Shown piece by piece: positions 9,601 to 21,800 of a DNA stretch of 64,000 nucleotides. The stretch spans positions 12,772,001 through 12,836,000 of the forward strand of contig NC_092801.1 of NCBI RefSeq assembly GCF_918797505.1, read 5' to 3'. The notes below the pieces were generated by a model. The model was not told where the DNA came from. It saw nothing but the letters and a program-made list of their open reading frames with translations, and searched no databases. How positions within the stretch are numbered: position 1 is the first letter of the stretch; every line of letters starts with the position of its first letter. A program made the position numbers and the translations under genes. Source of the stretch: Bemisia tabaci (lineage: Eukaryota > Arthropoda > Insecta > Hemiptera > Aleyrodidae).

Positions 9601-10807
9601 TACAGGGTGTACCAAAAGTCCGTCCCACCCCTGCTAACTTTTGAACGAATTGAGCTAGGGTAATGAAACTTTGGGAATGTTCCTATCTCAAAGGGGACCA
9701 TCTTTTGAGGGGGTCAAAATTTTGGTCCCCCCTCAGGGGCGGCGCGGGGGGCCCCCAACTTTTTTTTTCAAATGGCAACCCCCATCTTGTGATACTTCAT
9801 TCGGAGGAGCATAAAAAACTAAGAATTTTGGCGCAAACCGCAGATCAATATCTTAATTTTTGACCGAGTTACGATAGGTCAAAGGTCAAATTTGACCTAT
9901 TTTCAAAAAATCATAACTCCGGTTCAAATTATCGTAAAGAAAAAAATAAAACGGGAAAATTTACCAAATTGTGTCCGCTTTTAAGTAAAAATTGCAGAAA
10001 TCACTTCGATTGAATTTCAAGGGGGGGCTCGGACCCTCAAATACGTCAATTCAAAGGTCATTCAATTTTCCCGCGAAATAAGCCAATTTCCCCTAGATTT
10101 GCCTCCACATTATCTCAGTAAGGTCAAAATCAGTTCAACATTACGTTGGCAAGTCCCCAAATTTCGGAAAAAGATAAAAAAAACGAAATTTAAACGGTCA
10201 AATTTAATCACCTTAAATTTCGTTTTTTTTTAACTTTTCCCGAAACTTGGGGACTTGCCAACGTAATGTTGAACTGATTTTGACCTTACTGAGATAATGT
10301 GGAGGCAAATCTAGGGGAAATTGGCTTATTTCGCGGGAAAATTGAATGACCTTTGAATTGACGTATTTGAGGGTCCGAGCCCCCCCTTGAAATTCAATCG
10401 AAGTGATTTCTGCAATTTTTACTTAAAAGCGGACACAATTTGGTAAATTTTCCCGTTTTATTTTTTTCTTTACGATAATTTGAACCGGAGTTATGATTTT
10501 TTGAAAATAGGTCAAATTTGACCTTTGACCTATCGTAACTCGGTCAAAAATTAAGATATTGATCTGCGGTTTGCGCCAAAATTCTTAGTTTTTTATGCTC
10601 CTCCGAATGAAGTATCACAAGATGGGGGTTGCCATTTGAAAAAAAAAAGTTGGGGGCCCCCCGCGCCGCCCCTGAGGGGGGACCAAAATTTTGACCCCCT
10701 CAAAAGATGGTCCCCTTTGAGATAGGAACATTCCCAAAGTTTCATTACCCTAGCTCAATTCGTTCAAAAGTTAGCAGGGGTGGGACGGACTTTTGGTACA
10801 CCCTGTA
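9601..10807. mobile_element. 1.2-kb foldback element, nearly perfect palindrome
   Basis: The two halves are reverse complements over about 590 bases each, with a spacer of about 20 bases around 10204 (ACGGTCAAATTTAATCACC). Both ends read TACAGGGTGTACCAAAAGTC inward. No transposase is encoded. The structure would fold into one giant hairpin in single-stranded DNA or RNA. A second copy is at 51164-52110 and a decayed half copy at 9018-9352. It inserted into a zinc-finger pseudogene. Confidence 0.9.
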
Positions 10808-10950
10808 GGTGTCCAAACATGTACTTACGCGTGAGAAACCATTCAGTTTTCGTCATTCGTGCGCCTTTTTTGCGCAGCTAAGTAATTTAATTGGACTTAT
10901 GCCAAAGGGCACAGCGTCAGGAAACCAGTCTCTTGCAATAATGGGTCTGC
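10808..10950 (+). pseudogene. Zinc-finger relic, right of the palindrome
   Basis: Begins KHVLTREKPFSF-like (10815-10850), then RHSCAFFAQLSNLIGL, with stops following. It is probably the continuation of the relic left of the palindrome. Confidence 0.65.
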
Positions 10951-11650
10951 TATATTTACTGAGAATAAGAATTTGATCTGGCACGAATGTGATCATACCT
11001 AGTTCAAAAACTTAGAAAAAAAACACCGATCAACTCCCGTCAGTGTCCAGTGTCATTCTTAACTATAAATAGTTTGAAGCAATTTTTTCGAATCCAAACT
11101 TTTAACTAGTTAGGGATTACACGATTTTTCAGTTGCCAGTAAAAGGTCGTTGTGCGCACAATGAGCATTTAAGCATTTGACTGTTAGGTGACACCTACTG
11201 ACCGGAAATTAGTATGCGACTGGCTTTAATTTTCTTATTCTCCTTAAATGAAAGAGAAAAAAATCTGCTAACAAAGTCATAAAGTCTCTGGCAAGAATTG
11301 GATCTTGTTGAATAAGTAGGTAAAACTCATGATTTTAGGTCATCATTCTGCTTTTTATTATATCATTAACAAACATGAGTTAATTGCTTCATCTCAGGCA
11401 AAATTTCGAATGTGCAAGTTGAGGCGAGGCTGTGTATAATGAATTGTCTAATTTTTTGTGTTTCATATATCTATGAATAAACCAATCACAAAATGTCATG
11501 AATGTTTATTTCTTTTGTGGTGTGTGTATTTATTATATAATGCATTAGAAAGCCTACGTTTCACCTGACTCAAAGCACTTGCTGCTAATACCGAGGAGTC
11601 TTCAGTTTCCTTGAGAGCGTTCGGCCCAAAATGGCGATTTGCTGTGGGCC
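10951..11650. other. No gene recognised
   Basis: AT-rich non-coding sequence without repeats or splice-flanked open frames that I can support. Confidence 0.5.
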
Positions 11651-11985
11651 CCTCTTCAATTATGACATTAGTCCAAAGATCTTTTTGGAGTTCGAATGAA
11701 TGATCCAGGTGGTGCTTTTGTGCCAACTTTCAAAGAATCAAAGGAACTTTTTCAAAATCTACAGTCCATCAAAGTGAGCTCCTCGTATGATCAAAGTGCC
11801 CTCGCTATTGGACGCGTAACTCTTCAATTTTGAGTTTAGTCTACAGATCTCTCAGGAACTTAAATTAATGACACAGGTGGTCCTTTTGTGCCAACTTTCA
11901 AAGAATCAAAGGCATTTTTTAAAAATCTACAGTCCGTCAAAGTGAGCTCTTCGTGTGATTTCGCGGAACAAAGTGCCCTCGCCGG
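11651..11985. repeat. Imperfect tandem duplication, period about 168 bp
   Basis: Two copies begin CTCTTCAATT (11652 and 11820) and share GTGCCAACTTTCAAAGAATC, AAATCTACAGTCC and CAAAGTGAGCTC in the same order. The identity is moderate. No coding role is evident. Confidence 0.75.
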
Positions 11986-12688
11986 CAAATTTTTGTTACC
12001 TATGAGTACCCATTCACTATATTGAGTGATCCAGGGTTAAATCCCCGGACTGCAGGAGCGTGTTCTGTGGGTTAAAATGAGACTACTTTGCTGTATAAGG
12101 TTTTTTCCCAAAGTGCCCCCAGTCGGAGCTACAGCCCCCCCCCCCCCCCCCTACAAAAAAAATATTGGAAAGTAAATCGTTTTCCCTGAATTTTGACAAC
12201 GGCTGTGAACCAAATCTCATGAAAATGTGTACTCCTTCGTACTTTAATGCCCTAAATTCATAACTGATCAAAAAAAATTCGAAATCTCAATTGAAAGAGG
12301 GGGTTTGGGGGTGTTTCGGCTCCTGCAGTCTGGCCGTTTAACCCTGTATAACATGAGCCCAATACATTAGTCCGTGGTAGAATGTCCGGTCAAAACAACT
12401 TCCATTATCAGCTCTCGGTTCGTTGCGTACCTATCTTTCAGTGATTCATTCTGTCCTTTACTGTCGACAGGTAATGATGTTGCCATATCTGAAGTAATAA
12501 TTCAATTATTTCCTAGTAATAATAATAATAGTATTAAAGAAAAAGGTTCGTAGGGAGAACGCTCTCCAACGTACGCATACGTTGCAACCGATCCCTTGTT
12601 TCAGCTTTTAACACTTTTGTTCTGTTCGTTAGTGATTTCTCACGATTTCCTGTTTCTTTTCTCTTCAGGATGAACCTAAAATCATCGA
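11986..12688 (+). other. Upstream region and splice acceptor of the third zinc-finger gene
   Basis: Non-coding, with a run of about 17 C near 12136. A polypyrimidine tract and acceptor (TTTCTTTTCTCTTCAG) end at 12668, so an exon starts at 12669, 20 bases before the ATG used. An out-of-frame ATG at 12670 opens a short overlapping upstream frame, which could dampen translation. Confidence 0.6.
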
Positions 12689-14125
12689 ATGGATCACTCT
12701 CAGGCGAAATATACATCCACCAACCGTCAAGCCAAAACTCCAGAGATTGCACCGAGCGGAACAAGTAGAGAGGAACCCCAGAACGACATCACGGAGGTTG
12801 GTTACACACAATTGTTGAAGCATGTAGTTGAGGAATCGATCGAAACGGCCAATGATTGTTCATTCGAAAATATTACCCCCGAACGCGTCAAAAATGAAGC
12901 TGGAACTTCTGCGAATGAGGGGAATCCTTCAATAGAACAGTTCCGAGTCAGAGGCTCGTCTTCTTTCGATTCCCTGATCGGTCTCTCTACTAGCATTAAA
13001 CTTGAGGTAGGGAGAGAAGATGCAATTTTGACTCATCCGTTACATTCCACTATTGAAATTAAGAATGAAGACTTTCTCATAACCGTATCGGCAGGCAAGT
13101 TCGCAAGAGATGAAAGGGACCCAGATAAGGGGGATGATAATTTTGCATCTCATCATTACATCCCAATGACATCGCCGATTAAAAAAGAAATGTCAGACGA
13201 CCCGCCACTTGGCCAATTGCAAACCCTTGGAGAAGAAACTGGATGTCTTTCAAATATCCCTATGACATCGCCGGTTAAAGAAGAGATGACAGACGACCCA
13301 CCACTCGGCCAATTGCAGGCGCTCGGGGAAGAAACAGCATTTCTCCCAAATACGTGTAACGGAAACAAAACTGACAGTCCTGATAACTTGGGTTTGGTGA
13401 CCATCAGGGAAAAAGCCAAGCCAAATAACAAAAAGTTCAGTTGCAGCTCTTGCTCCTCCTCCTTCAGTCGGAAAGATACTTTAACGGAACATCTACGAAC
13501 ACATACTGGCGAGAAACCATTCCGTTGCAATCATTGTTCTGTCTCTTTTGCTCAAAAAAGTACTCTAATGGAACATAAACGAAAGCATACCGGCGAGAAA
13601 CCATACACTTGCAGTCATTGCTCAGTTTCCTTCGCACACAAAAGTTCTTTGACGTATCATGTGCGAACCCATTCCTACGAGGAGCCATTTAATTGCAGTC
13701 ATTGTTCTACCCCTTTCGCTCAAAAGAGACATTTAAGACAACACATGCTACTACATACTGGGGAGAAATCATTCATTTGCAGTCACTGTTCTGCCTCTTT
13801 TGCTCGAAAAAACTATTTGAAGGTACACTTGCAAACGCACGCTGACGGAAAAAGATTCAAATGCAGTTTGTGTCCTTCCTCTTTCTCTCAAAAAACTACG
13901 TTCAACAATCATATGCGAAAGCATACTGGCGGCGAAAAACCATTCGGCTGTAGCCATTGTTCTTCCTCCTATACTACTAAAAGTAACTTATCGAAACATA
14001 TGCTGCGAAGGCATACTGATAATGAACCACTCAGTTGTAGGTTATGCGAACTCTTACAGCTAAGAGACCATTCAGTTAACTGCAACTTGCTTGGAAAGCA
14101 CCGAGTGTCTTGCAAATTTGAATAA
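12689..14125 (+). CDS. C2H2 zinc-finger protein with duplicated linker module
   Basis: 478 residues, complete. ATG 12689 follows the acceptor and opens MDHSQAK, like the paralogue at 1386. Residues 1-245 are acidic and carry VKNE, IKLE, IKNE, IKKE and VKEE. Residues of the type IPMTSPxKxEMxDDPPLG occur twice in tandem (about 156-219), a 32-residue unit duplicated with few changes. Seven C2H2 fingers follow from about residue 250, the seventh with a longer HxxxxH spacing. One linker has an extra Gly (TGGEKP), and some linkers are non-consensus (SYEEPF, ADGKRF). The C-terminus is a broken eighth finger (CRLC...). AATAAA signals overlap the stop at 14121-14131. Probable nuclear DNA-binding regulator. 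Confidence 0.92.
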   Translation: MDHSQAKYTSTNRQAKTPEIAPSGTSREEPQNDITEVGYTQLLKHVVEESIETANDCSFENITPERVKNEAGTSANEGNPSIEQFRVRGSSSFDSLIGLSTSIKLEVGREDAILTHPLHSTIEIKNEDFLITVSAGKFARDERDPDKGDDNFASHHYIPMTSPIKKEMSDDPPLGQLQTLGEETGCLSNIPMTSPVKEEMTDDPPLGQLQALGEETAFLPNTCNGNKTDSPDNLGLVTIREKAKPNNKKFSCSSCSSSFSRKDTLTEHLRTHTGEKPFRCNHCSVSFAQKSTLMEHKRKHTGEKPYTCSHCSVSFAHKSSLTYHVRTHSYEEPFNCSHCSTPFAQKRHLRQHMLLHTGEKSFICSHCSASFARKNYLKVHLQTHADGKRFKCSLCPSSFSQKTTFNNHMRKHTGGEKPFGCSHCSSSYTTKSNLSKHMLRRHTDNEPLSCRLCELLQLRDHSVNCNLLGKHRVSCKFE

Positions 14126-14131
14126 AATAAA
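14121..14131 (+). terminator. Overlapping poly(A) signals of the third zinc-finger gene
   Basis: Two overlapping AATAAA hexamers, the first overlapping the TAA stop. Confidence 0.55.
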
Positions 14132-14241
14132 CGTCTTGCACACGCGTAACAACGGACCCGTATTTGTGAATTTTTAATTCTTCCGTGATTCATATTAGCG
14201 CCCCGTGGAGGAAGTGGAAGTGAATAAGTTTTAAAGGTTCT

Positions 14242-14440
14242 CCCAGATGGCGCACGAATATTCCTGGAATGTCCAAAGAACATTCCCTAGAAAACAAGGA
14301 ATATTCCCAGAATATTCTGCGAATGTTCAAAGAATATTCCCAGAATATTCAGGGAATGTACAAGTGGGAAAAGTTTTGAACATTGAATATTCAGAGAATG
14401 TTCTAGGAATAATCCACCGGAGGAAATTCCTAGAGCATTG
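14242..14440. repeat. Left terminal and subterminal repeats of the large transposon
   Basis: At least eight GAATATTC/GAATGTTC/GAACATTC-like motifs in under 200 bases, several part of a GGAATATTCCCAGAATATTC pattern. The right end (28760-28850) carries AATGTTC and GAACATTC motifs in the opposite orientation. Confidence 0.65.
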
Positions 14441-14500
14441 AAATGTCCTGAAATTTTCACGAAAATTTTTCTGCGGACATTTCGTCATCTTCCGGTCAAA

Positions 14501-14717
14501 GTATCATAAGCGCCATGTGACGTTTCAAAATTTCCGCCGCAATTTGATTTTTTTACAGTGAAATTGTTCAACGAAGCTATCCGAAAATTTCACAGAATTT
14601 TCTTCGTGCTGGCGATAAATTTCAGCAAAATTTTCGAACAGATTTAACCAACAATTTCTCTGTAAAAAAATAAAATGGTGGCAAAAATGTTAAAACGTCG
14701 CACGGCGCTTGTGATAC
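14501..14717. repeat. Inverted repeat with arms of about 55 bp
   Basis: GTATCATAAGCGCC at the left pairs with GGCGCTTGTGATAC at the right. Similarity continues inward through ACGTTT and a TTTTTTTACAG block. It could be a small nested MITE or a hairpin belonging to the subterminal region of the large element. No target duplication seen. Confidence 0.6.
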
Positions 14718-15535
14718 ATTGGCCAGATGGTGACAATTTCATGTTTTAACAGAAACCATCAATAGGTTCAGAAAAATTCCAAAAATTCTTCTCGCGTCGA
14801 AAAATCACATACATTTTGAAATGAAATAGACATGTTATGTGTTCAATGGTTGTATGCAAACCTATCACACACTACTTTCCTTGAAATTATACGATTTATC
14901 TACACTGAACAACAAATTTAATGAGTTTTTAAAAACAATAATTGAAGCAGTGGTTTCCAGATAAAAAATAAAATGACAGCAAATTTTTTATTTCAGTTGA
15001 GGCAAGCAGGAGATAGTTAAGAAAAACAGCATAACTTGAAATGAAAAAGCATTAAATTGAGAACAAAATAAAAGTTTTGTATTAAGAGAAAAATAATTGG
15101 TTTGGTGAATAAAGAACACAAAAGTTGGCGCTTAAGTTATTTGAAGATTGCCTCCACAGTTGAATTGCTCAAAAAATAGTTATACCTGCAGAGATAATGG
15201 GGGGAAAACATTAAAATTTGAACAGAAAACAAAATACTGGTTAATAAACATAATATTACTGCATCTTACAAAAAGAGGTAAAGCCCTTACTCCTCACTCT
15301 AAAAAATTAAACAGCGATGTATTGTTTTTAAAAAAGACTTCAGGAAAGTGATGGAGAGTTCGGTAATAGCAGCAAGCGGAGAACTTATGATGACTATGAT
15401 TGTGCTTCTTTAGATTTTATTTATCGGAATGATATGCTAACTTAAGGAAATACAACTTGCAATTTTGCAACTATTCTTTAAGCAAATAAAATCCATTATT
15501 TTTAAAAGAACTTTCGTCTGCTGTCTTAATGCTTA

Positions 15536-16923
15536 CCCTGGTAAAAATGGCAAGTGCTCAGATCAGTAGCACTTGCCTTTGGAACAGACCTAAGCACTGA
15601 TGTCAGTGCTGCCGGGCGCTGATCTGCTACCTCAGTGTTAGGTCTGTTCCAAAGGCAAGTGCCTCTGATGTAAGTGGCACTGACCTAAGTGTCTCAGACG
15701 TAAGCGGAGTGGAAACTCCCAGAAATACTGTACAGGCAAAAATTTCGTTAATTACCGATCTGCCAGGTACGTTAAGTCACTATTTGACGATCAGGGAGGG
15801 CTGCTGTGAGTTTTCAATCCCAAGCAAGTATCACAATCTTCAGGGGACATCGCTCGTTCCCATGCGGTCTCCAATCTAAGTACTAACTACGCCCGACGTA
15901 ACTTAACTTCGGTGATCGTCCTAGCGATTGAACCACTACACTACCTGCGCGTGTACGTGTTAGGGGCGTAATTTTACCATTTCAGGGCCCCCATTGGGGT
16001 AATTTTGCCAGCAAATGATGATTTTGTCTTTGAATGTGAATCCGATACTTAATTTTTCTATTATTCTTTTTTAATCAATCAACATGTAAATGAAGTTTTG
16101 TAAGTTACGTTTCTTTGAAAAAAAAATGGATCGCACTAAAATTCAAAATTAAAGCTAATGATGCAAAAAAAATAATGAAAGTTGAAATTATACAAAAAAT
16201 ATAAATTAGCAGATACAAAAATTGAAAGTAAAGGAGTAAAAAAGTTAGAAAAGAATTGAAAATAAAGTAGGAAAATTTTAAAAAAAATTGAGACTGAAAC
16301 ATTTTAAAAACAGTTAAAACTGAAAAAAATTAAAACCAAATTTAAAACTATTTTTTTTTATAAAAAAATAATAATGCTTAAATAAATATATCTAAATACA
16401 TATTTTAGCGGTGATAATATTTTTATCGATCTCATTTTTTGTTGTGTTTTAATTATTTAAGTGCCATCTTAAACGAAGAGGGTAAAACAAATTATTCAAG
16501 AGTGTGGCTACTTAAACTAGTTTTCCTTCCCTCTTAGAAAATCCCACCTTCTACAAAATATGCCTCTCTGAAAGATAAAGTTTGTGGTCCCCGTGTCCCG
16601 AGGAAATATTCCCCCACGAAAATGAAATAGGGTGGGGGAAGGGGGAGCCATCTCTACTTTTTGGGAGTGAGTGCGGTTCGATTAAGATTGATGTCAGAGA
16701 CTTACCCTCTGAACCAAGTCCTGACCTCAGTCCCGCTTACCTCAGAGACATCTCTGCACTTAGGTAAGTCTTTCTCCCGACGTCAGTGCCTCTTACCTCA
16801 GTGCTGACTTCTTGGGTAAGTGCTTTAACACTTACGTCAGAGAAAACTGAACTGACCTCAGAGCAAATTGCACTGACCTCAGTGGAAAATTCACTGACCT
16901 AACACTTGCCATTTTTACCAGGG
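15536..16923. mobile_element. 1.39-kb non-autonomous DNA transposon nested in the large one
   Basis: Ends CCCTGGTAAAAATGGCAAGT and its exact complement, flanked by TA on both sides. The left end holds a hairpin (15568-15663: GCACTTGCCTTTGGAACAGA against its complement). The right 250 bases hold many ACTGACCTCAGTG/CTTACCTCAG motifs, that is, subterminal repeats. The middle is AT-rich with no coding capacity. Confidence 0.8.
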
Positions 16924-18853
16924 TAATACTTTTACTTAACTTTTCCCGAGAGAAATTGCAATGACGTACAAAAAAGAGTAGAACGCATGAGTCTGTTCTT
17001 GTAGAACATAGACTCTGCAAGACTGTGGTGCTTTTTATGCTAAATATTTCCATCTTAAAAATTAGGGTGATGACGTTATTAATAGCTAAGTGGTGATAAA
17101 ATGGACGTATTTCAAATAATAATTAAACTAAGCTAAATTTTGGCAATGCATCACTTCTAATTATAACAAAGACCCTGGTAACCGAGATCAAAATTGAGGA
17201 CCTTCTCGCACAAAGGTAACATTGAAAAGATTCTCCAGTCTCTGGCAAATCATAAAATTAAGTGGTTCTTGTTAGACTTGAAGGATATGTACTGATTGCT
17301 CTCATGAAGAAGGCCAAACAAAATTCTGCAAAGTTAACATTTTTCTTGACTCTTAGGGGTCGCAAACCCATGAACCATTAGCACTACCTTCCCTCCTTCT
17401 GAAAAGATCCTCAATCACAATTTTGAATTGACTTAAGTTGTGAAATATCATTTCTAATATTAACATTCAACTTCAATTTAAGCTTTACAATAGTCAGAGT
17501 GCAAATAACAATTTGAAGACCAAAAGTAATAGCCACCATTAACAGCACCTTATTTGACACTTACGATATATTAGGAAAAAAATATTAAACAAGAACAATT
17601 ACACAAAATTAGGACTACGAGTAACACATAAGGAAAAAACAATAAATAAATCGAAGTAATAAACCCAAAAGAAATCAATAGGTCTTTAGCTTTCTCAAGA
17701 TATACCGGAGGGTTTTCCATTTTTATTTTGTTTTTATTCTACAATACGCTGCCAAAACCAAAAAAAGATATTTAGAAAGTGGGACCTTCGTAAACAGTGC
17801 CAAAAATCTGTTATTTGCCAGGGCCTGCAATAGAATGGATGAATTTTTAAACAGTTATTTTATTATTGTGAAAAGGTTGGAACCTTCTGACATGTACCAT
17901 GATAATGTTAATAGCTTGAATGTACCAAATTATTTTAAATAAAAATAAATAAATAAAAACTTCTTTTGAAATTTTAATTTTAGAATTATTGAAATGGCTT
18001 CAAAGTTAATTGTTTCAAAAATTTAAATTAAATACGTTACTACACATTCTTTAATTTTAGTTTGCAAATTATTTAATCGTGACAGGACAAAAAGAATTTA
18101 TTCTGATTCTCCAAAATTGCTCTCAGTTTTGGGCTACCCACAACTGCAAAAAAATCACTCTTCATTGACCAACCATTTGAGGGAGACCGCAAAATGCAAC
18201 CCACATAAGAGCAAAGTAAACCTACTTAAAGGGTAAAGGAAATTTTTAAAGCACTGTGCCAAAAGGATGAAAAAGGTGAAAAGGCAACATCAGTATTCTC
18301 CTAAGAAAAAGTGCCTAGACCAACTTTGACCGATTAAAATCGACCTCGGAATGGAAACGATTCTCATTCGACAGGAATGGCATTGCCGTAATTCATCAAC
18401 CATGGAAAGCTAATGCTTAAAAAAATAGTACCATTGGTTCGAAAAAATACCACTGTAAAGCAAATCGGGTAAATTATTCAGAATTCCACTAATACAACGT
18501 TCACTATACTCATTGAGGCTTGTTTCATTGAGAAGAATTTAATTTGAAGATTGCAGTTAACAATGCTCCCCTTTTATTGCGTTTTTTGTTAAATTCTTCC
18601 ATTATTCATAGCCTGATTCTTATAAAAACACTTTCGTAATTCGTATCAAAACAGCACGGCTTAACTGCCTCGAGATATTCGAGAGCTGCGTTGCCATCCA
18701 CAGAGAAAAACCCTTATCTTCTGTATGTTGGTGGTATTATTGTTGTTACTTGTTACTTAATTGTTATGACTTCTACATAAAACTATTGAACAAAAAAATA
18801 AAATAAATAATTCTGAAAAAATATCCCATAAGACCTGAGAAAAAGGCAAATAA
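16924..18853. other. Non-coding interior of the large transposon
   Basis: AT-rich, no open frame with recognisable domain and no splice-flanked frame. A run of AATAAATAAATAAA lies near 17945. It lies downstream of the DUF4806 gene. Confidence 0.5.
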
Positions 18854-21800
18854 TTAATCTATCAGAGATTCATCGAGATTCTGGCTGTCCTGTTCATAGA
18901 GGTTCTGGCTGTCCTCTTCATAGAGGTTCTGACTGAACCCTTCATAAAAAGTCTCGTCCTCGTCACTACAGAGGTTCTCCCCCTCATCTTCATTCAGGTT
19001 CTCCCCTTCACTTCCATCGAGATTCTCCTCGTTTTCATCGAGATTTTCCTCGTTTCCATGGACGTTCACATCTTCCACTTTTTCTTCTTGCACGCCTTCG
19101 TTTCTACCTCGGATCTCTTCTTCATTTTCATATTGGCTGTTATCTTCATTTGAGGCCGGGTCCTCATCTTCGCTTTCACCACTAGAGCAACAAAAAGCAT
19201 CATGCATTCATTAATGGTTGCAAACATGTTCACCAAAACTTACGCACTATTAATAATCATGGTTAATGACAGCTTTTCAAAAGCAAAATTAAGGATTTTC
19301 AAGAACTTCTACTTGCCAAAGTCAAGAACTTTCAATGAGTTCTCAAGGACTCCCAAAAAAAAAATAAAAAGTACTTTTAAGAAAAACTTAGAAGGATTAA
19401 AAGAGTGCATACAGAAATGAAAAATTTGTTTCCTTGTATCCTTGTTTCCCTACTTTCTACATGAAGAGGCAAATTTAAAAAAGAGATTCTTCAAAAACAC
19501 AAAATGCACCGAGAAAAAGAAAGAAAAAAATTACCAAGATATTGTTAGTTTTGCAAGAATAGTAAGTAGATATGCATAAAGAGAGAAATTTGTTAGAAGA
19601 AACAAGGGTTCGATATCTTACCCGTATACAGGATTGAGACTCATAGAGTTTTTTTTTTTTCCAAAAACAGTGCATTTACACTACAGATGAATTGAAAGCA
19701 GGAAAATTTTCCCAAAATCAGTACAGTTCTTTAGATGATTTTAGAGGATTATTTTGATTAATGATTTTCAAACACCATAATTGAATGCCAAAATGATACA
19801 AAAAGACAGGAAATCACAGGATGATGTAAAATTCATGAACTTTCTAGTACAACGGGGCTAAATCCCAAAATTAAATTCAAGGACTTGAAAATGCGAAAAA
19901 AATATCAAGTATGTTCAAGGACTTTTCAAGGCACAACAAACCATGATACTTCTATCTAAAGTTAAAAAACTGCTAGTTGTAGAGCAGATTTTAGAGCCAG
20001 GTTTCAAATACCTTCATCTGTCAATAGAACATGAGAACACACTTTTTATAATGCTTCAGTGCAAGGAGAAAATCTAATTTAGACAACTACTGTCCCTGCC
20101 TAGTTTTGGAACAAACAGCAAAAGACCACAGTCTTCAGCAGTTAGAAGCAGCGGATGAAGTTAGTGGCCAAAACGGCATGTACCCCGTGTAGACAGGGAT
20201 TCAGGGATGCTTAATTGGTGTTCAGCAGCACGCAAGTAGGCTCGGTCCCTGCCTCCTAGCCTCTACATCCCTCCACCTGAGGGATCAGCAGTTCTTCTGA
20301 GATACTCGGTCAATTGTATTTATCTGTTAAAGAACCAACTGACGGCTCATTCTTGAAGTATTCCACGCAGAATATTTAAAAAGATGGCATCCATAGAATT
20401 TGAGAAATTTAGGAGCATAAGGTTTCAAGCAAATAAAAAGTGGAAGTGGAGAAATCTGACTTTGGGCGCCCTGAAAGAGGGTCTGAATGCATTAATTCTT
20501 ACCTTGGTTTAGTTAACCGCTCTTTTGCTTTTACCAGCCACAATTTGAAAGGAACATTAATATCTTCGTTTGTCACTTTATGAGAGAATCTGACTGCCTC
20601 TGAAATTTTCAGAACAAAAAATGAAAATTACAATCTTCTGTTGAATTAAGAAATTCTAGAGGAAAAAAAAACGATGTGACAAGATATTCATACATGATTC
20701 AAGGAAAAATTCAAATCCAGTACCAAAGCAGAGTTTTTGATAGGAGGAATTTCTTTGGGGCTTGGAATATTACATAAAAGTTACAGTTACAGCATAACTC
20801 CAGAGGTGTGAAAACTCCTCGACTGCTCAGCCCGTCCGTTCAAGGTCAGTGGCATGCGGAAATGGGAAGGCTTCGAAAAGGAAATTTTGAAAATGGGAAG
20901 ACCTGTAAGGTCGCAAGCTTTCTGCTAAACTGAGGTTGAAATGACTGAATTTTTATTCAAAATTGTAGCAAATTTTACACACAGAACCTTAATAAGGTCA
21001 TCACTTGGAAATTTCTAAGGAAAGAGGCATTATCAAATGGGAGAGCCGAGAACTGTGTCCTTTCGTAACACTTTTGTGAGTCCCATTGTCACATTTAATG
21101 AGCATTAATAATTGATCACCTTGTAAAACAGTGATGAACATGGGGTAATCTGCTAAGGCAGATTTGCCCTCTTTTCGTCCAGTCCATGAATACTGTAATG
21201 CCAGGTTATCGGTCATAATCTGCTTGGCTATTTTTCGAACTGAGTCGCCAAGGGACTTAGTATTCATCTTGCTGAAATATGAAATCTAGAACAAAAAGTA
21301 ACACAAATGTTGATGCATAATATACATCTGTTCATTTATGGTTCTGGCAGCCTTGAGACTGAAAAATGAAAAAGTTCAAAGAGACTAACGTTTCGATTAT
21401 TAGAGTCCTATTCTAAAATAGATGGATTCACAGAATTTGTAACAGACTTTAGAGGGTCTATTAGAGAGAACGCTATTTTGGAACTAAGTTTCTTTCCTTG
21501 TCTTAAAAATTACAACAGTCAATCTCTGATTTTCAAGATTAGTGAATTCTGTGCTGTTTATGTTTTCCAATATTTTAAATAAAATTTGAGTTCTTCGAGA
21601 TATACTGTAGCTTTTTCCAAAAATAGGTTTCTCTCTCTTACCGATTTAAAAACTTAGAAGGTGAGAAAAGGTCAATAGTTCAAGAACTTACGCATTTTTT
21701 GCGTAGATCAGGATCTAAAAGATCGTCTTCTAGAAGTTTAAGTTCATCGGTTGATTTTACTGGAAACCGCAGTTTCACTTCATCACTATGGTTACATGTG

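Noticed and set aside
16105..16302. Hydrophobic 65-codon frame that could look like a membrane protein
   Set aside because: Arises from A/T low-complexity sequence in the nested transposon.
17700..17960. Possible LINE 3' tail with AATAAATAAA repeat
   Set aside because: Could not find any consistent reverse-transcriptase C-terminal reading in a single frame; evidence too weak.
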